A stretch of DNA of 64,000 bases from assembly GCA_002284875.1 (NCBI GenBank), contig CP015604.1:744001-808000 (forward strand), read 5' to 3'. The position numbers were made by a program, and so were the translations under genes. Positions 22,451 to 31,169 of the stretch are shown here, one piece after another (within the stretch, counting starts at the first letter, position 1; each line of letters opens with the position of its first letter). Below the pieces are notes generated by a model that saw nothing but the letters and a program-made list of their open reading frames with translations, did no database searches and had not been told where the DNA came from. Source of the stretch: Actinobacteria bacterium IMCC26103. GTDB lineage: Bacteria > Actinomycetota > Actinomycetes > Nanopelagicales > Nanopelagicaceae.

Positions 22451-23577
22451 GTACGCGCCCGGATGTAAACCCAGAACTTAAATTAGTCTTTGATGAACCA
22501 GTTCAAAAAAAGAAAGCGCCGAAACATTTAGCTGATCTATCTCCTGCAGATCGCAAAGCTTGGGCGAAGGAACTTGGTTTTCAACCATTTCGCGCAGCAC
22601 AAGTTGCCACCCATTACTTCTCACACCTTTCTACAAATCCTGATGAGTGGACCGATATTCCAGCCGCTGAACGACAGACCATGGCCGATTCGCTAACTCC
22701 AAAATTAATTGAACTAGTTACCACCCGAACGACTGATAACGGAATGACCCGTAAAGATTTATGGAAATTGCACGATGGTGTATTAGTTGAATCAGTCTTG
22801 ATGCGTTACACAGATCGCGTAACCGTTTGTATCTCATCACAAGCCGGATGCGGTATGAACTGTCCATTCTGCGCAACCGGTCAAGCTGGGTTGACTCGCA
22901 ATTTAACCGCTGGCGAAATTACTGAACAGATAGTCGCTGCAGCCCGCGCCTGCGCTAACGGTGAACTACCTGGGGGGGAAGCGCGTCTTTCAAACATTGT
23001 ATTTATGGGAATGGGTGAGCCATTGGCAAATTACAACGCCGTTGTTCGCACCCTGCATAACATCACCGATCCAAATCCAGATGGGCTAGGAATCAGTGCG
23101 CGTTCGGTAACTGTTTCAACCGTTGGTTTAGTAAACGGTATTGAGAAGCTGATGGATGAAGGCATTAACTGCACCCTGGCGGTTTCACTGCACACACCAG
23201 ATGATGAACTACGTGATTCGCTAGTTCCTATTAACTCGCGATTTAAAGTGCGTGAAGTTCTGGCTGCTGCTGATGCTTACGAGAAGAAGACAGGGCGGCG
23301 TTACTCAATCGAATATGCGCTAATTCGCGATATCAACGACCAATCTTGGCGCGCAGATTTATTGGGTCGCTTGCTTAAGAGCCGCAATGCGCATGTAAAC
23401 CTAATTCCATTGAACCCGACCCCGGGCTCAAAGTGGACGGCATCGCGCCGTGAGGATGAAGAAGAGTTTGTGCGCATCCTCGAGGGCTATGGCGTTCCAG
23501 TCACAGTCCGGGATACCCGCGGACGCGAGATCGATGGCGCGTGCGGACAGTTGGCAGCAGCCGAAAAGAGTAAATAG
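22447..23577 (+). CDS. rlmN: dual-specificity RNA methyltransferase RlmN
   Basis: Radical-SAM enzyme that makes 2-methyladenosine in 23S rRNA (A2503) and in some tRNAs (A37). It is 376 residues with the cluster cysteines in CGMNCPFC (Cys135, Cys139, Cys142), [11 protein letters not shown], and a C-terminal catalytic cysteine region ([17 protein letters not shown]). The start overlaps the cdsA end by four bases. In many actinobacteria dxr follows in this neighbourhood; here a polyamine-related block intervenes. Confidence 0.96.
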   Translation: MSTRPDVNPELKLVFDEPVQKKKAPKHLADLSPADRKAWAKELGFQPFRAAQVATHYFSHLSTNPDEWTDIPAAERQTMADSLTPKLIELVTTRTTDNGMTRKDLWKLHDGVLVESVLMRYTDRVTVCISSQAGCGMNCPFCATGQAGLTRNLTAGEITEQIVAAARACANGELPGGEARLSNIVFMGMGEPLANYNAVVRTLHNITDPNPDGLGISARSVTVSTVGLVNGIEKLMDEGINCTLAVSLHTPDDELRDSLVPINSRFKVREVLAAADAYEKKTGRRYSIEYALIRDINDQSWRADLLGRLLKSRNAHVNLIPLNPTPGSKWTASRREDEEEFVRILEGYGVPVTVRDTRGREIDGACGQLAAAEKSK

Positions 23578-23580
23578 ACT
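23575..23580 (+). promoter_or_regulatory. candidate -10 element for leaderless DinB-like gene
   Basis: TAGACT overlaps the rlmN stop codon and ends 7 bases before the ATG at 23588. No Shine-Dalgarno sequence is present. Confidence 0.45.
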
Positions 23581-23587
23581 CAACCGC

Positions 23588-24073
23588 ATGAGCATCCAAG
23601 GCAATAACATCAAAGAATGGGCCGCGGCATATGAATCAGCTACCCAATTCTTTTTAAATCTAGCGCGTGGCGTTGGTAAAGATCAATTAGATATTAAAGC
23701 TCCCGAAGGTTGGTCGGCGCGTCAAATCATTCACCACTTGGCAGATTCCGAAGCGCAGTCATATGCGCGCATACGTCGTTTAGTTGCTGAGCCAGAAGGT
23801 TCGATAATTCAAGGTTACGATGAAAACTTATGGGCGATAGCTCCCCAACTTGGTTATGAAAGCGCTCCAGTTGAAAATCCCATCGCGGTATTTGCTGCAG
23901 TACGTGCAGGTTCACTAGATATTATTAAAAGACTCATTGAGGCAGATTTAGAAAAGGCCGGCGAACACTCCGAGTCTGGTCGTTTCACGATCGGTATGTG
24001 GCTAGCAGGTTATACAAATCATCCAAAGGATCACGGTGATCAATTGGTTCGCGCGCTGAAAGGTCAGGAGTAA
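23588..24073 (+). CDS. DinB-superfamily protein (DUF664/DinB_2-like)
   Basis: Small four-helix-bundle protein of the DinB/YfiT type; the biochemical role is unknown. It is 161 residues from the ATG at 23588; the frame is open upstream inside rlmN, but that part is a shadow. WSARQIIHHLADSEAQSYARIRRL carries the first metal-binding histidines of the fold, and a later histidine pair lies near the C-terminus (NHPKDHGDQL). Family members are metal-dependent thiol-transferase-like enzymes or stress proteins. It is two bases from the aldehyde dehydrogenase, so the two are co-transcribed. Confidence 0.75.
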   Translation: MSIQGNNIKEWAAAYESATQFFLNLARGVGKDQLDIKAPEGWSARQIIHHLADSEAQSYARIRRLVAEPEGSIIQGYDENLWAIAPQLGYESAPVENPIAVFAAVRAGSLDIIKRLIEADLEKAGEHSESGRFTIGMWLAGYTNHPKDHGDQLVRALKGQE

Positions 24074-24075
24074 AG

Positions 24076-25503
24076 ATGAAGAAGTTGCAGAACTTTGTTA
24101 ATGGCAAGTTAGTTGACTCAACTTCAGGTGAAGTAACAACGCTTATCAATCCCGCAACTGGCCAAGCCTTTGCAACTGCCCCAAATTCCAACGCTGCCGA
24201 TGTCGATAAGGCTATGTCTGCTGCAGCTAACGCTTTCCCAGAATGGCGCGATTCAACTCCATCTGAGCGCCAACGTGCGCTTTTAAAGATTGCCGATGCC
24301 ATCGAATCACGCGCTGATGAAATTATCGCCATTGAATCTGAAAACTGCGGCAAACCAATTGGTTTAACCGCCTCAGAAGAAGTTCCACCAATGATTGATC
24401 AGATACGTTTCTTCGCGGGAGCTGCCCGTAATTTAGAAGGTAAATCAGCGGGTGAATACATGAAGGGAATGACTTCATTTGTTCGCCGCGAACCAATTGG
24501 AGTCTGCGGCCAAGTAACACCATGGAACTATCCAATGATGATGGCGGTCTGGAAATGGGCGCCGGCAATTGCAGCTGGCAATACCGTTGTTTTAAAGCCA
24601 AGTGATACGACTCCTGCATCGACTGTTTTCATGGCCGAGATCATGGGTGAATTTCTGCCTGCTGGAGTCATAAATGTAATTTGTGGAGAACGCGAAACCG
24701 GAAAGGCTGTTGTAGAACATGCAACACCTGCCATGGTTTCAATTACCGGTTCAGTTCGCGCCGGAATGGAAGTTGCGGGTAGCGCTGCTAAACAATTAAA
24801 GCGGGTTCACTTAGAACTCGGTGGCAAGGCACCAGTAGTTGTATTTAACGATGCTGATCTAGAAGCAGCTGCTGCAGGCATTGCAATCGCTGGCTTCTTT
24901 AACTCAGGCCAAGATTGCACCGCTGCAACTCGCGTCTTAGTACAAGAAGGCGTATACGAAGAGATGGTAAAGCTTCTCGCCAATCAAGCCACTAATGAAA
25001 TTGCCGTCGGTATGCCAAATGAAGATGTCTTGGTAGGACCGGTAAATAACGCCGCACAGTTTGAACGCGTTAAAGGTTTCTTATCGCGCGTTCCATCTCA
25101 TGCTCGTGTAGTTGCAGGAGGGTCAGCCCTAGATCGCCCTGGATACTTCATCGCACCAACTGTGATCGCAGATCTGCGCCAGCAGGATGAACATATTCAA
25201 TCTGAGATCTTTGGACCAGTTATAACCATTCAGAAATTTAAAGATGAAGCCGAAGCGATCGCGTTATCAAATGGCGTGGAATATGGTCTGGCCTCATCTG
25301 TCTGGACCAAAGACCATGGCACTGCGATGCGAATGGCTAAGGCCTTTGACTTCGGCTGCGTCTGGATCAATACCCACATTCCAATTGTGGCCGAGATGCC
25401 ACACGGTGGATTTAAGCGCTCTGGATATGGCAAGGATCTATCTAGCTACGGCTTTGAGGATTACACCCGTATTAAGCACGTCATGACCAACCTCAACGGG
25501 TAG
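24076..25503 (+). CDS. NAD-dependent aldehyde dehydrogenase, probable 4-aminobutyraldehyde dehydrogenase
   Basis: Oxidises an aldehyde to a carboxylate with NAD. It is 475 residues with the general-base glutamate in LELGGKAPVVV, the nucleotide-binding FITGSVRAG-like segment (SITGSVRAGMEVA), and the catalytic Cys281 in SGQDCTAATRV. The overall sequence resembles gamma-aminobutyraldehyde dehydrogenases (PatD/Prr group). The neighbouring polyamine importer, amine oxidase and agmatinase-type hydrolase support oxidation of 4-aminobutyraldehyde to GABA. An AGGAG site precedes the ATG. Exact substrate is inferred; a betaine-aldehyde-type activity cannot be excluded. Confidence 0.82.
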   Translation: MKKLQNFVNGKLVDSTSGEVTTLINPATGQAFATAPNSNAADVDKAMSAAANAFPEWRDSTPSERQRALLKIADAIESRADEIIAIESENCGKPIGLTASEEVPPMIDQIRFFAGAARNLEGKSAGEYMKGMTSFVRREPIGVCGQVTPWNYPMMMAVWKWAPAIAAGNTVVLKPSDTTPASTVFMAEIMGEFLPAGVINVICGERETGKAVVEHATPAMVSITGSVRAGMEVAGSAAKQLKRVHLELGGKAPVVVFNDADLEAAAAGIAIAGFFNSGQDCTAATRVLVQEGVYEEMVKLLANQATNEIAVGMPNEDVLVGPVNNAAQFERVKGFLSRVPSHARVVAGGSALDRPGYFIAPTVIADLRQQDEHIQSEIFGPVITIQKFKDEAEAIALSNGVEYGLASSVWTKDHGTAMRMAKAFDFGCVWINTHIPIVAEMPHGGFKRSGYGKDLSSYGFEDYTRIKHVMTNLNG

Positions 25504-25541
25504 AGAATTTAGGAATTTTCGCTAAATCACAGCCAAATTGT

Positions 25542-25582
25542 TTGGCGTGCAGGGCAAATCAGTTACATAATGAGCCCTGCAC
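25542..25582 (+). promoter_or_regulatory. candidate potD promoter with 9-bp dyad across the -10
   Basis: TTGGCG (25542-25547), 18 bases, CATAAT (25566-25571) form a reasonable sigma-70-type promoter. GTGCAGGGC (25547-25555) and GCCCTGCAC (25574-25582) are a perfect 9-bp inverted repeat that brackets the -10. It may be an operator for a repressor, or a DNA/RNA hairpin. The remainder of the 150-base gap contains a short GAGCG/CGCTC hairpin (25612-25624) and an AAAAGGAG ribosome site. Confidence 0.5.
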
Positions 25583-25653
25583 AACCGTCCCTTGTTCCGG
25601 CCAGATAAAAAGAGCGCAACGCTCGTTATCTCAATTAAAAGGAGCCTTTCCAC

Positions 25654-26829
25654 ATGGCTAAGAAGCACTCACTTTCGCCAGAAGCACGTTCAATAATTAA
25701 TTCGCGCGTTTCTCGTCGCGCAGTACTTGCCGGAATTGGTGGAGTAGGAGCAGCCGGTGCGCTCGCCGCATGCGGTTCAAGTGGAGATTCAGCATCATCT
25801 GGAAATGCAGTGCGCTGGGGCAACTGGCCGCTATATCTAGATTTTGATTCAGATAAGAAGACTTACCCAACCCTAGATAAATTCACTGCATCAACTGGGA
25901 TCGACGTTAATTATTTAGAAGATTACAACGATAACGATGAATTCTTCGGAAAAGTTCAAGCGCAATTAAAGTTAAAGCAAGATATTGGTTATGACCTAGT
26001 CTGCCCAACTGACTGGATGGCAGCTCGCTGGATTCGTTTGGGTTACTCACAAAAATTTGATGCAGCAAATATTCCAAATAAGGTAAATATTCTGGATGCT
26101 CTTGCAACCCCTTCATATGATGCAAAGCGTGAGCAAACTCTAACTTGGCAGGGAATCATGGGCGGTTTTGGTTGGAACACAGCCAAGAATCCAAAGGGCG
26201 TTCATACTCTTGATGATTTATTTGCACCACAAAATAAAGGCAAAATTATTGTGCTTACAGAAATGCGCGACACTATCGGCGTAATTCTGCGCGCCCAAGG
26301 TGTTGACCTTTCAACTGTTACTGAAGATCAATTTATGAATGGCGTTGACTTCATGGCTAAGAAGATTGCAGATGGCTGGATCCGCGGCGTTAAAGGTAAT
26401 GAATACGCACAAGATTTAACTTCAGGCGATGCCACAGCTGTTATTGGCTGGTCAGGAGATATGTTTATTCTCGCATCTGAAAATGCTGGCAAATTTGACT
26501 TCGCAATTCCTGAGTCAGGTGGAACTCTCTCTGGCGACAATATGATGATTCCATCAACTGTTAGCGCTGAAGCAAAAGCCAACGCTGAAAAGTTAATTAA
26601 CTGGTACTACGACCCAGCTATTGCTGCAGAAGTCGCCGCTTATGTGAATTACTTGACCCCAGTCAAGGGTGCGCAAGCTGAGATGGAGAAAATCAACCCA
26701 GACTTAGCCAAGAGCGAATACATCTTCCCAAGCGATGCAACGTTGAAGAACCTCAGCGTCTTCCGTGCACTGACGCCTGCGGAAGAAACAAAGTGGTCAG
26801 AAGCGTTCCAGAAGGCTTCCGGCAACTAA
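25654..26829 (+). CDS. potD: ABC transporter substrate-binding lipoprotein, spermidine/putrescine type
   Basis: Extracytoplasmic binding protein for polyamines, anchored to the membrane. The 391-residue precursor has a twin-arginine-like signal (SRRAVLAG, Arg21-Arg22), a hydrophobic stretch and a lipobox LAAC with Cys40. The mature part is a type-2 periplasmic-binding fold of the PotD/PotF family (VNYLEDYNDNDEFF, YDLVCPTDWMAARWI, AYVNYLTPVKGA). potA starts directly after its stop. Polyamine specificity is inferred from the family and neighbours; putrescine and spermidine cannot be told apart. Confidence 0.87.
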   Translation: MAKKHSLSPEARSIINSRVSRRAVLAGIGGVGAAGALAACGSSGDSASSGNAVRWGNWPLYLDFDSDKKTYPTLDKFTASTGIDVNYLEDYNDNDEFFGKVQAQLKLKQDIGYDLVCPTDWMAARWIRLGYSQKFDAANIPNKVNILDALATPSYDAKREQTLTWQGIMGGFGWNTAKNPKGVHTLDDLFAPQNKGKIIVLTEMRDTIGVILRAQGVDLSTVTEDQFMNGVDFMAKKIADGWIRGVKGNEYAQDLTSGDATAVIGWSGDMFILASENAGKFDFAIPESGGTLSGDNMMIPSTVSAEAKANAEKLINWYYDPAIAAEVAAYVNYLTPVKGAQAEMEKINPDLAKSEYIFPSDATLKNLSVFRALTPAEETKWSEAFQKASGN

Positions 26830-27978
26830 GTGTCATTTGACGCCAGCACAGCGCGCGGGGATTTAATCCTCACTCGGATCACGAAGTCGTACGGAGATTT
26901 CAAAGCAGTTGATGATCTCTCGCTAACAATTCCTAAAGGATCTTTCTTTGCTCTGCTCGGACCTTCTGGGTGTGGCAAGACGACAACTCTACGAATGATT
27001 GCCGGCCTGGAAGAACCAACTGTTGGCAGCATTCACTTAGGTGAAACGGATATCACAACCACTAAGCCATACCAACGCCCGATTAATACCGTTTTCCAGA
27101 ACTATGCGTTATTTCCACATTTAACTATCTTTGAAAATATCGCCTTTGGCCTACGTCGTCGTGGCTTCAAAGATGTTGATGCAGAAGTAAATAAAGTTCT
27201 TAACTTAGTTGAGTTACCACATCTAGCTAGTCGCAAACCAACTCAACTATCTGGTGGCCAACAACAACGTATTGCACTTGCTCGCGCAATAGTTAACCGC
27301 CCAGCGCTGCTCTTGCTTGATGAACCACTAGGTGCACTAGATCTAAAGCTGCGCCGCCAGATGCAGATTGAACTTAAGTGGATTCAGAAAGAGGTCGGTC
27401 TGACATTCGTTCACGTAACCCACGACCAAGAAGAAGCCATGACTATGGCCGACACGATCGCAGTTATGAATGAAGGCCAGATTGAACAAATGGGCTCACC
27501 TGCTGATCTGTATGACAACCCAGAGACTGCCTTTGTTGCCAACTTCCTGGGTCAATCAAATTTAATTAAGGGAACTATCTCAGGCAATGATGGAGATTCT
27601 TTGGTTGCGGATTTATATGGACAGAAAATTTCTCTTCCCAAGAGCCGCTCCCATGCAACAGATAATTCAATTTACGCCGGAATCCGTCCCGAGAAATTCC
27701 GAATCTCACTTCTTAACACCCCAGTATCTGGAAACGTCCTAAGCGGTGGACATATTGAAGATGTTTCATACATCGGTGTTTCAACTCAATACCAAGTTGC
27801 CATGCCATGGGGACAAGAGTTAATCGTCTTCGAGCAGAATGACGATGGAGTTGCACCATTTAAAAAAGGTGATGCGGTAAATATCTCCTGGGAACCAATC
27901 TTTACCTTCGCTCTTCGCGGAGATGAAGATGTAACTGCAGGCTCAGAAGTTAACCCTGAAGTTCTAGACGAAGAGTAA
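26830..27978 (+). CDS. potA: polyamine ABC transporter ATP-binding protein
   Basis: ATPase subunit that drives import. It is 382 residues from a GTG placed immediately after the potD stop. It has Walker A GPSGCGKTT, the Q-loop region, ABC signature LSGGQQQRIALARA, Walker B ALLLLDEPLGALD, the switch His in VTHDQEEA, and a C-terminal TOBE regulatory domain (about residues 285-370). This matches the PotA/CysA-type importers. No separate ribosome site is visible, so translation is probably coupled to potD. Confidence 0.93.
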   Translation: MSFDASTARGDLILTRITKSYGDFKAVDDLSLTIPKGSFFALLGPSGCGKTTTLRMIAGLEEPTVGSIHLGETDITTTKPYQRPINTVFQNYALFPHLTIFENIAFGLRRRGFKDVDAEVNKVLNLVELPHLASRKPTQLSGGQQQRIALARAIVNRPALLLLDEPLGALDLKLRRQMQIELKWIQKEVGLTFVHVTHDQEEAMTMADTIAVMNEGQIEQMGSPADLYDNPETAFVANFLGQSNLIKGTISGNDGDSLVADLYGQKISLPKSRSHATDNSIYAGIRPEKFRISLLNTPVSGNVLSGGHIEDVSYIGVSTQYQVAMPWGQELIVFEQNDDGVAPFKKGDAVNISWEPIFTFALRGDEDVTAGSEVNPEVLDEE

Positions 27979-27990
27979 GTAAAAACTTCA

Positions 27991-28839
27991 ATGGGAAAGA
28001 TTCGCACTCCTTATCTGCTATTGCTGCCAGGTTTTGGTTTTCTCTTTACCTTCTTTATCCTGCCAATCTTAAACTTGGCGCAGACATCGACTCAGACTCC
28101 GGTAGGCGGGGGAGACACAGGCCAATACGAACAGACTTTCCGCTTCCAAAACTACATCGATGCTTTCCTAGATAATAAAGAACAATTTGCACGCTCATTT
28201 ATCTACGCAATTATTGCAACGATCCTTGCTCTGATGATTTCTTACCCGCTGGCATATGCGATCGCGTTTAAAGCCGGCAAGTACAAAAATTTTCTCCTTG
28301 TACTAGTAGTTGCACCATTCTTCACCTCATTCTTACTTCGTACTGTCGCTTGGAAGCAAATTCTGGGAGAAGAAGGCTTTGTGGTCCCAACCCTGCGAAG
28401 TCTGGGAATTATTAGCCAGAGCACAACGCTAACTTCGACTTCATTTGCAGTCGTGATGGGCATGACCTATAACTTTCTACCTTTTATGACGCTACCTTTA
28501 TATGCCTCAATCGATCGCATAGATCCACGCACTCTTGAAGCATCTGGTGATCTGTATGCAAATGCATTTACTACATTCCGTAAAGTGACTCTGCCACTTT
28601 CCATGCCTGGCGTTGTTGCCGGCACTTTGCTTACCTTTATTCCGGCAGCTGGTGATTATGTAAATGCATCGATTCTCGGCAGCCCAAACACCAAGATGAT
28701 CGGAAATGTTATCGAGTCAAGGTATTTCAAGATCGTTGACTACCCAACAGCGGCAGCTCTTTCATTTACCTTAATGGCTGCGATTCTTATTCTTGTAACT
28801 ATTTATATTCGCAAAGCCGGAACAGAGGAGTTGGTATGA
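27991..28839 (+). CDS. potB: polyamine ABC transporter permease (PotB type)
   Basis: Inner-membrane subunit of the importer. It is 282 residues with about six transmembrane segments and the cytoplasmic EAA-type loop LEASGDLYANAFTTFRKVTLPL that docks onto PotA. The N-terminal LLLLPGFGFLFTFFILPI is the first membrane segment. The gene lies 12 bases after potA and overlaps potC by four bases (ATGA). Confidence 0.93.
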   Translation: MGKIRTPYLLLLPGFGFLFTFFILPILNLAQTSTQTPVGGGDTGQYEQTFRFQNYIDAFLDNKEQFARSFIYAIIATILALMISYPLAYAIAFKAGKYKNFLLVLVVAPFFTSFLLRTVAWKQILGEEGFVVPTLRSLGIISQSTTLTSTSFAVVMGMTYNFLPFMTLPLYASIDRIDPRTLEASGDLYANAFTTFRKVTLPLSMPGVVAGTLLTFIPAAGDYVNASILGSPNTKMIGNVIESRYFKIVDYPTAAALSFTLMAAILILVTIYIRKAGTEELV

Positions 28840-29672
28840 GCAAGAAAATTGCCGATCCGACGATCCCTAAAATTCCAGCAGCCGCTAAATTCCAACGTTG
28901 GTTTGGGCGCAACCTGATTCGTGTTTATATGGTAATCGCTTTTACTTACTTATTTATTCCAGTTGCGTACACATTTGCCTTCTCATTTAATGATGCCGGC
29001 AAGAGCAACTTAATCTGGAAAGGCTTCACCTTCCGTAACTGGCAGAACCCATGTGGCGCACCTGAAGTATGTTCGGCACTAGCTAACTCAATAAAGATAG
29101 GTTTCTTAGCCACCTTATTTGCCACCATCTTAGGCACGATGATCGCCTTTGCTATTGGTCGCCATCAATTCAAGGGTCGCTCAACTTCAAATCTATTGAT
29201 CTTCTTACCTATGGCCACACCAGAGATTGTTTTAGGCGCATCGCTGCTATCGCTCTTTCTAGTTTTTAAGATTAATCCTGGTTTCTGGCCTACCGTTATT
29301 GCGCATGTAATGTTCTGTATCTCCTTTGTGGTTGTTACAGTTAAAGCGCGTATCGCAAGTCTTGATCCTCGCTTGGAACAAGCGGCGATGGATCTATATG
29401 CAAATGAATTTGAAACTTTCCGCCGCGTCACACTTCCGTTAGTTGCACCTGGTATTGCCGGCGCAGCCCTGCTGGCTTTTAGCTTATCTTTTGATGATTT
29501 TATTATTACCAACTTTAACTCTGGAACAGTTATTACATTCCCTAAGTTTGTATATACCGCTGCTGCGCGCGGTATTCCAGCACAAGCAAATGTGATCGGT
29601 TCCGGTATGTTTTTCCTAGCATTGGCAATTGTTTTAGCGGGTCAGTTCGTAAACGGCCGCAAAGCGCGCTAA
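28836..29672 (+). CDS. potC: polyamine ABC transporter permease (PotC type)
   Basis: Second membrane subunit, 278 residues, with about six transmembrane segments and the EAA-type loop (LEQAAMDLYANEFETFRRVTLPL in part), which is clearly related to the PotB loop. The FDDFIITNFNSG motif near the C-terminus is characteristic of PotC/PotI. It is the last gene of the potDABC cluster; a 61-base gap with two palindromes follows. Confidence 0.93.
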   Translation: MSKKIADPTIPKIPAAAKFQRWFGRNLIRVYMVIAFTYLFIPVAYTFAFSFNDAGKSNLIWKGFTFRNWQNPCGAPEVCSALANSIKIGFLATLFATILGTMIAFAIGRHQFKGRSTSNLLIFLPMATPEIVLGASLLSLFLVFKINPGFWPTVIAHVMFCISFVVVTVKARIASLDPRLEQAAMDLYANEFETFRRVTLPLVAPGIAGAALLAFSLSFDDFIITNFNSGTVITFPKFVYTAAARGIPAQANVIGSGMFFLALAIVLAGQFVNGRKAR

Positions 29673-29683
29673 TATAACGTCCA

Positions 29684-29728
29684 ACTACTAGTAGTAATTG
29701 CAGAGGTGATTTCCGGTATAACCGGAAA
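29684..29728 (+). promoter_or_regulatory. two palindromes over the amine-oxidase promoter
   Basis: A 12-bp palindrome ACTACTAGTAGT (29684-29695) is followed by TTTCCGGT-ATA-ACCGGAAA (29710-29728), a perfect 8-bp dyad. The second dyad contains TATAAC (29717-29722), the best -10 candidate, 8 bases before the GTG start. Placement over the -10 and near the -35 position is what an operator for a repressor would look like. A GAGGTGAT at 29703-29710 is too far from the start unless the dyad folds in RNA. Confidence 0.5.
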
Positions 29729-29730
29729 GC

Positions 29731-31146
29731 GTGATGGCGAACATAGACCCATCGATTCTTAAACATTTATCTCTAATGCAACCGCAACTTTATTGGTTGG
29801 ATGAAGACCCACTCGAGCCTATGCCGCACCCAACGCTTATTGGTGATGTGACGGCTGATCTTTGTATCGTCGGCGCCGGTTACACCGGGCTATGGACGGC
29901 GATCTTGGCTAAGGAAGCCAATCCAGAACGCGAAGTTGTATTACTAGAACGGCGCGAAACTGGGGCTGGTGCATCTGGGCGCAATGGTGGCTTCTGTAGC
30001 TACTCACTAACCCATGGATTCATGAATGGCTATAGCCGCTTTAAAGATGAGATGCAGGTTATCGAGCGCTTGGGGCGTGAGAATCTAGATGCGATTGAAG
30101 CAACGATTACAAAGTACGGAATCGAATGTGATTTTGAGTGGAACGGCGAATACCGAGTCGCTGTCGAAGATTGGCAGATGGAAGGTTTAGCGGAAGAAGC
30201 GCGCTTACGTAACTCATTTGGCGACAACGTTGAACTCTTAGACCAGCAAGAGATTCAAAAGCGAATTAAATCTCCAATTTACAAAGGCGCTTTATGGGAT
30301 CCAGATGGCACAGCGCTAGTTGATCCAGCTCGGTTGGTTTGGGGCTTAGAGCGAGTCTGTATCAAACTCGGAGTTAAGTTGTTTGAAAACTCACAGGTCA
30401 ATCGTCTTGAGCGAACTAAAAATGGAATGATCGTTCATACTCCTTATGGAAGCATCTATGCCAATAAGGTTGCACTTGCGACAAATGTCTTTAAATCATT
30501 GATTAAACGCGCCCATAAATATGTTGTTCCGGTTTATGACTTCCAATTAGTTACGGAGTCATTGACTGCAGAACAACTCGAATCAATTGGCTGGAAAGAT
30601 CGCGAAGGACTTTCCGATGCCGGTAATCAATTCCATTATTACCGTATGACTAAAGATAATGAGATTTTATGGGGCGGATACGATGCGATTTATAACTTCC
30701 GCGGAAAAGTTCGCCAAGAATACGAGTCAGATGCGCAAACTTATGCACATTTAGCCGAAGCATTTCTAGAGACTTTTCCGCAGTTGAGAGGAATTAAATT
30801 TACCCACGGCTGGGGCGGTGCGATCGATACCTGTTCTCGTTTCTCACCTTTCTGGGGGATGGCTTATCGCGGCCGAGTTGCATACGTTCTGGGTTACACC
30901 GGCCTCGGCGTAGGTTCAACTCGCTTCGGTGCGCAAGTAATGTTGGATTTGTTAGATGGCGTAGACAATGAGCGAACCAATCTGAAGATGGTTCGTAAGA
31001 AGCCATTCCCATTTCCACCAGAGCCTTTCCGCTTTATATTTATTCGCCTGACACAATGGTCAATAAATCAGGCAGATAAGAACAGGGGCAAGCGCAATAT
31101 TTGGCTTAAATTCCTAGATTCACTTGGCCTAGGTTTCGATTCTTAA
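29731..31146 (+). CDS. FAD-dependent amine oxidoreductase (DAO family, PuuB-like)
   Basis: Flavoenzyme expected to oxidise an amine or amino acid to an aldehyde or imine. It is 471 residues from the GTG; an ATG lies one codon later. The N-terminal dinucleotide motif CIVGAGYTGLW is followed by the DAO-family segment GRNGGFCSYSL, and GYTGLGVGSTRFGAQ near the C-terminus closes the FAD site. The closest functional group I recognise is gamma-glutamylputrescine oxidase-like. No PuuA-type ligase is present in the window, so free putrescine or another amine may be the substrate. It sits between potC and the agmatinase-family gene. Confidence 0.78.
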   Translation: MMANIDPSILKHLSLMQPQLYWLDEDPLEPMPHPTLIGDVTADLCIVGAGYTGLWTAILAKEANPEREVVLLERRETGAGASGRNGGFCSYSLTHGFMNGYSRFKDEMQVIERLGRENLDAIEATITKYGIECDFEWNGEYRVAVEDWQMEGLAEEARLRNSFGDNVELLDQQEIQKRIKSPIYKGALWDPDGTALVDPARLVWGLERVCIKLGVKLFENSQVNRLERTKNGMIVHTPYGSIYANKVALATNVFKSLIKRAHKYVVPVYDFQLVTESLTAEQLESIGWKDREGLSDAGNQFHYYRMTKDNEILWGGYDAIYNFRGKVRQEYESDAQTYAHLAEAFLETFPQLRGIKFTHGWGGAIDTCSRFSPFWGMAYRGRVAYVLGYTGLGVGSTRFGAQVMLDLLDGVDNERTNLKMVRKKPFPFPPEPFRFIFIRLTQWSINQADKNRGKRNIWLKFLDSLGLGFDS

Positions 31147-31157
31147 CGAATAACGCC

Positions 31158-31163
31158 TATCCT
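31158..31163 (+). promoter_or_regulatory. candidate -10 element for leaderless agmatinase gene
   Basis: TATCCT ends 6 bases before the ATG, with no Shine-Dalgarno sequence. The longer string CTATCCTTTAGC recurs before ylxR (39783-39794). Confidence 0.55.
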
Positions 31164-31169
31164 TTAGCA

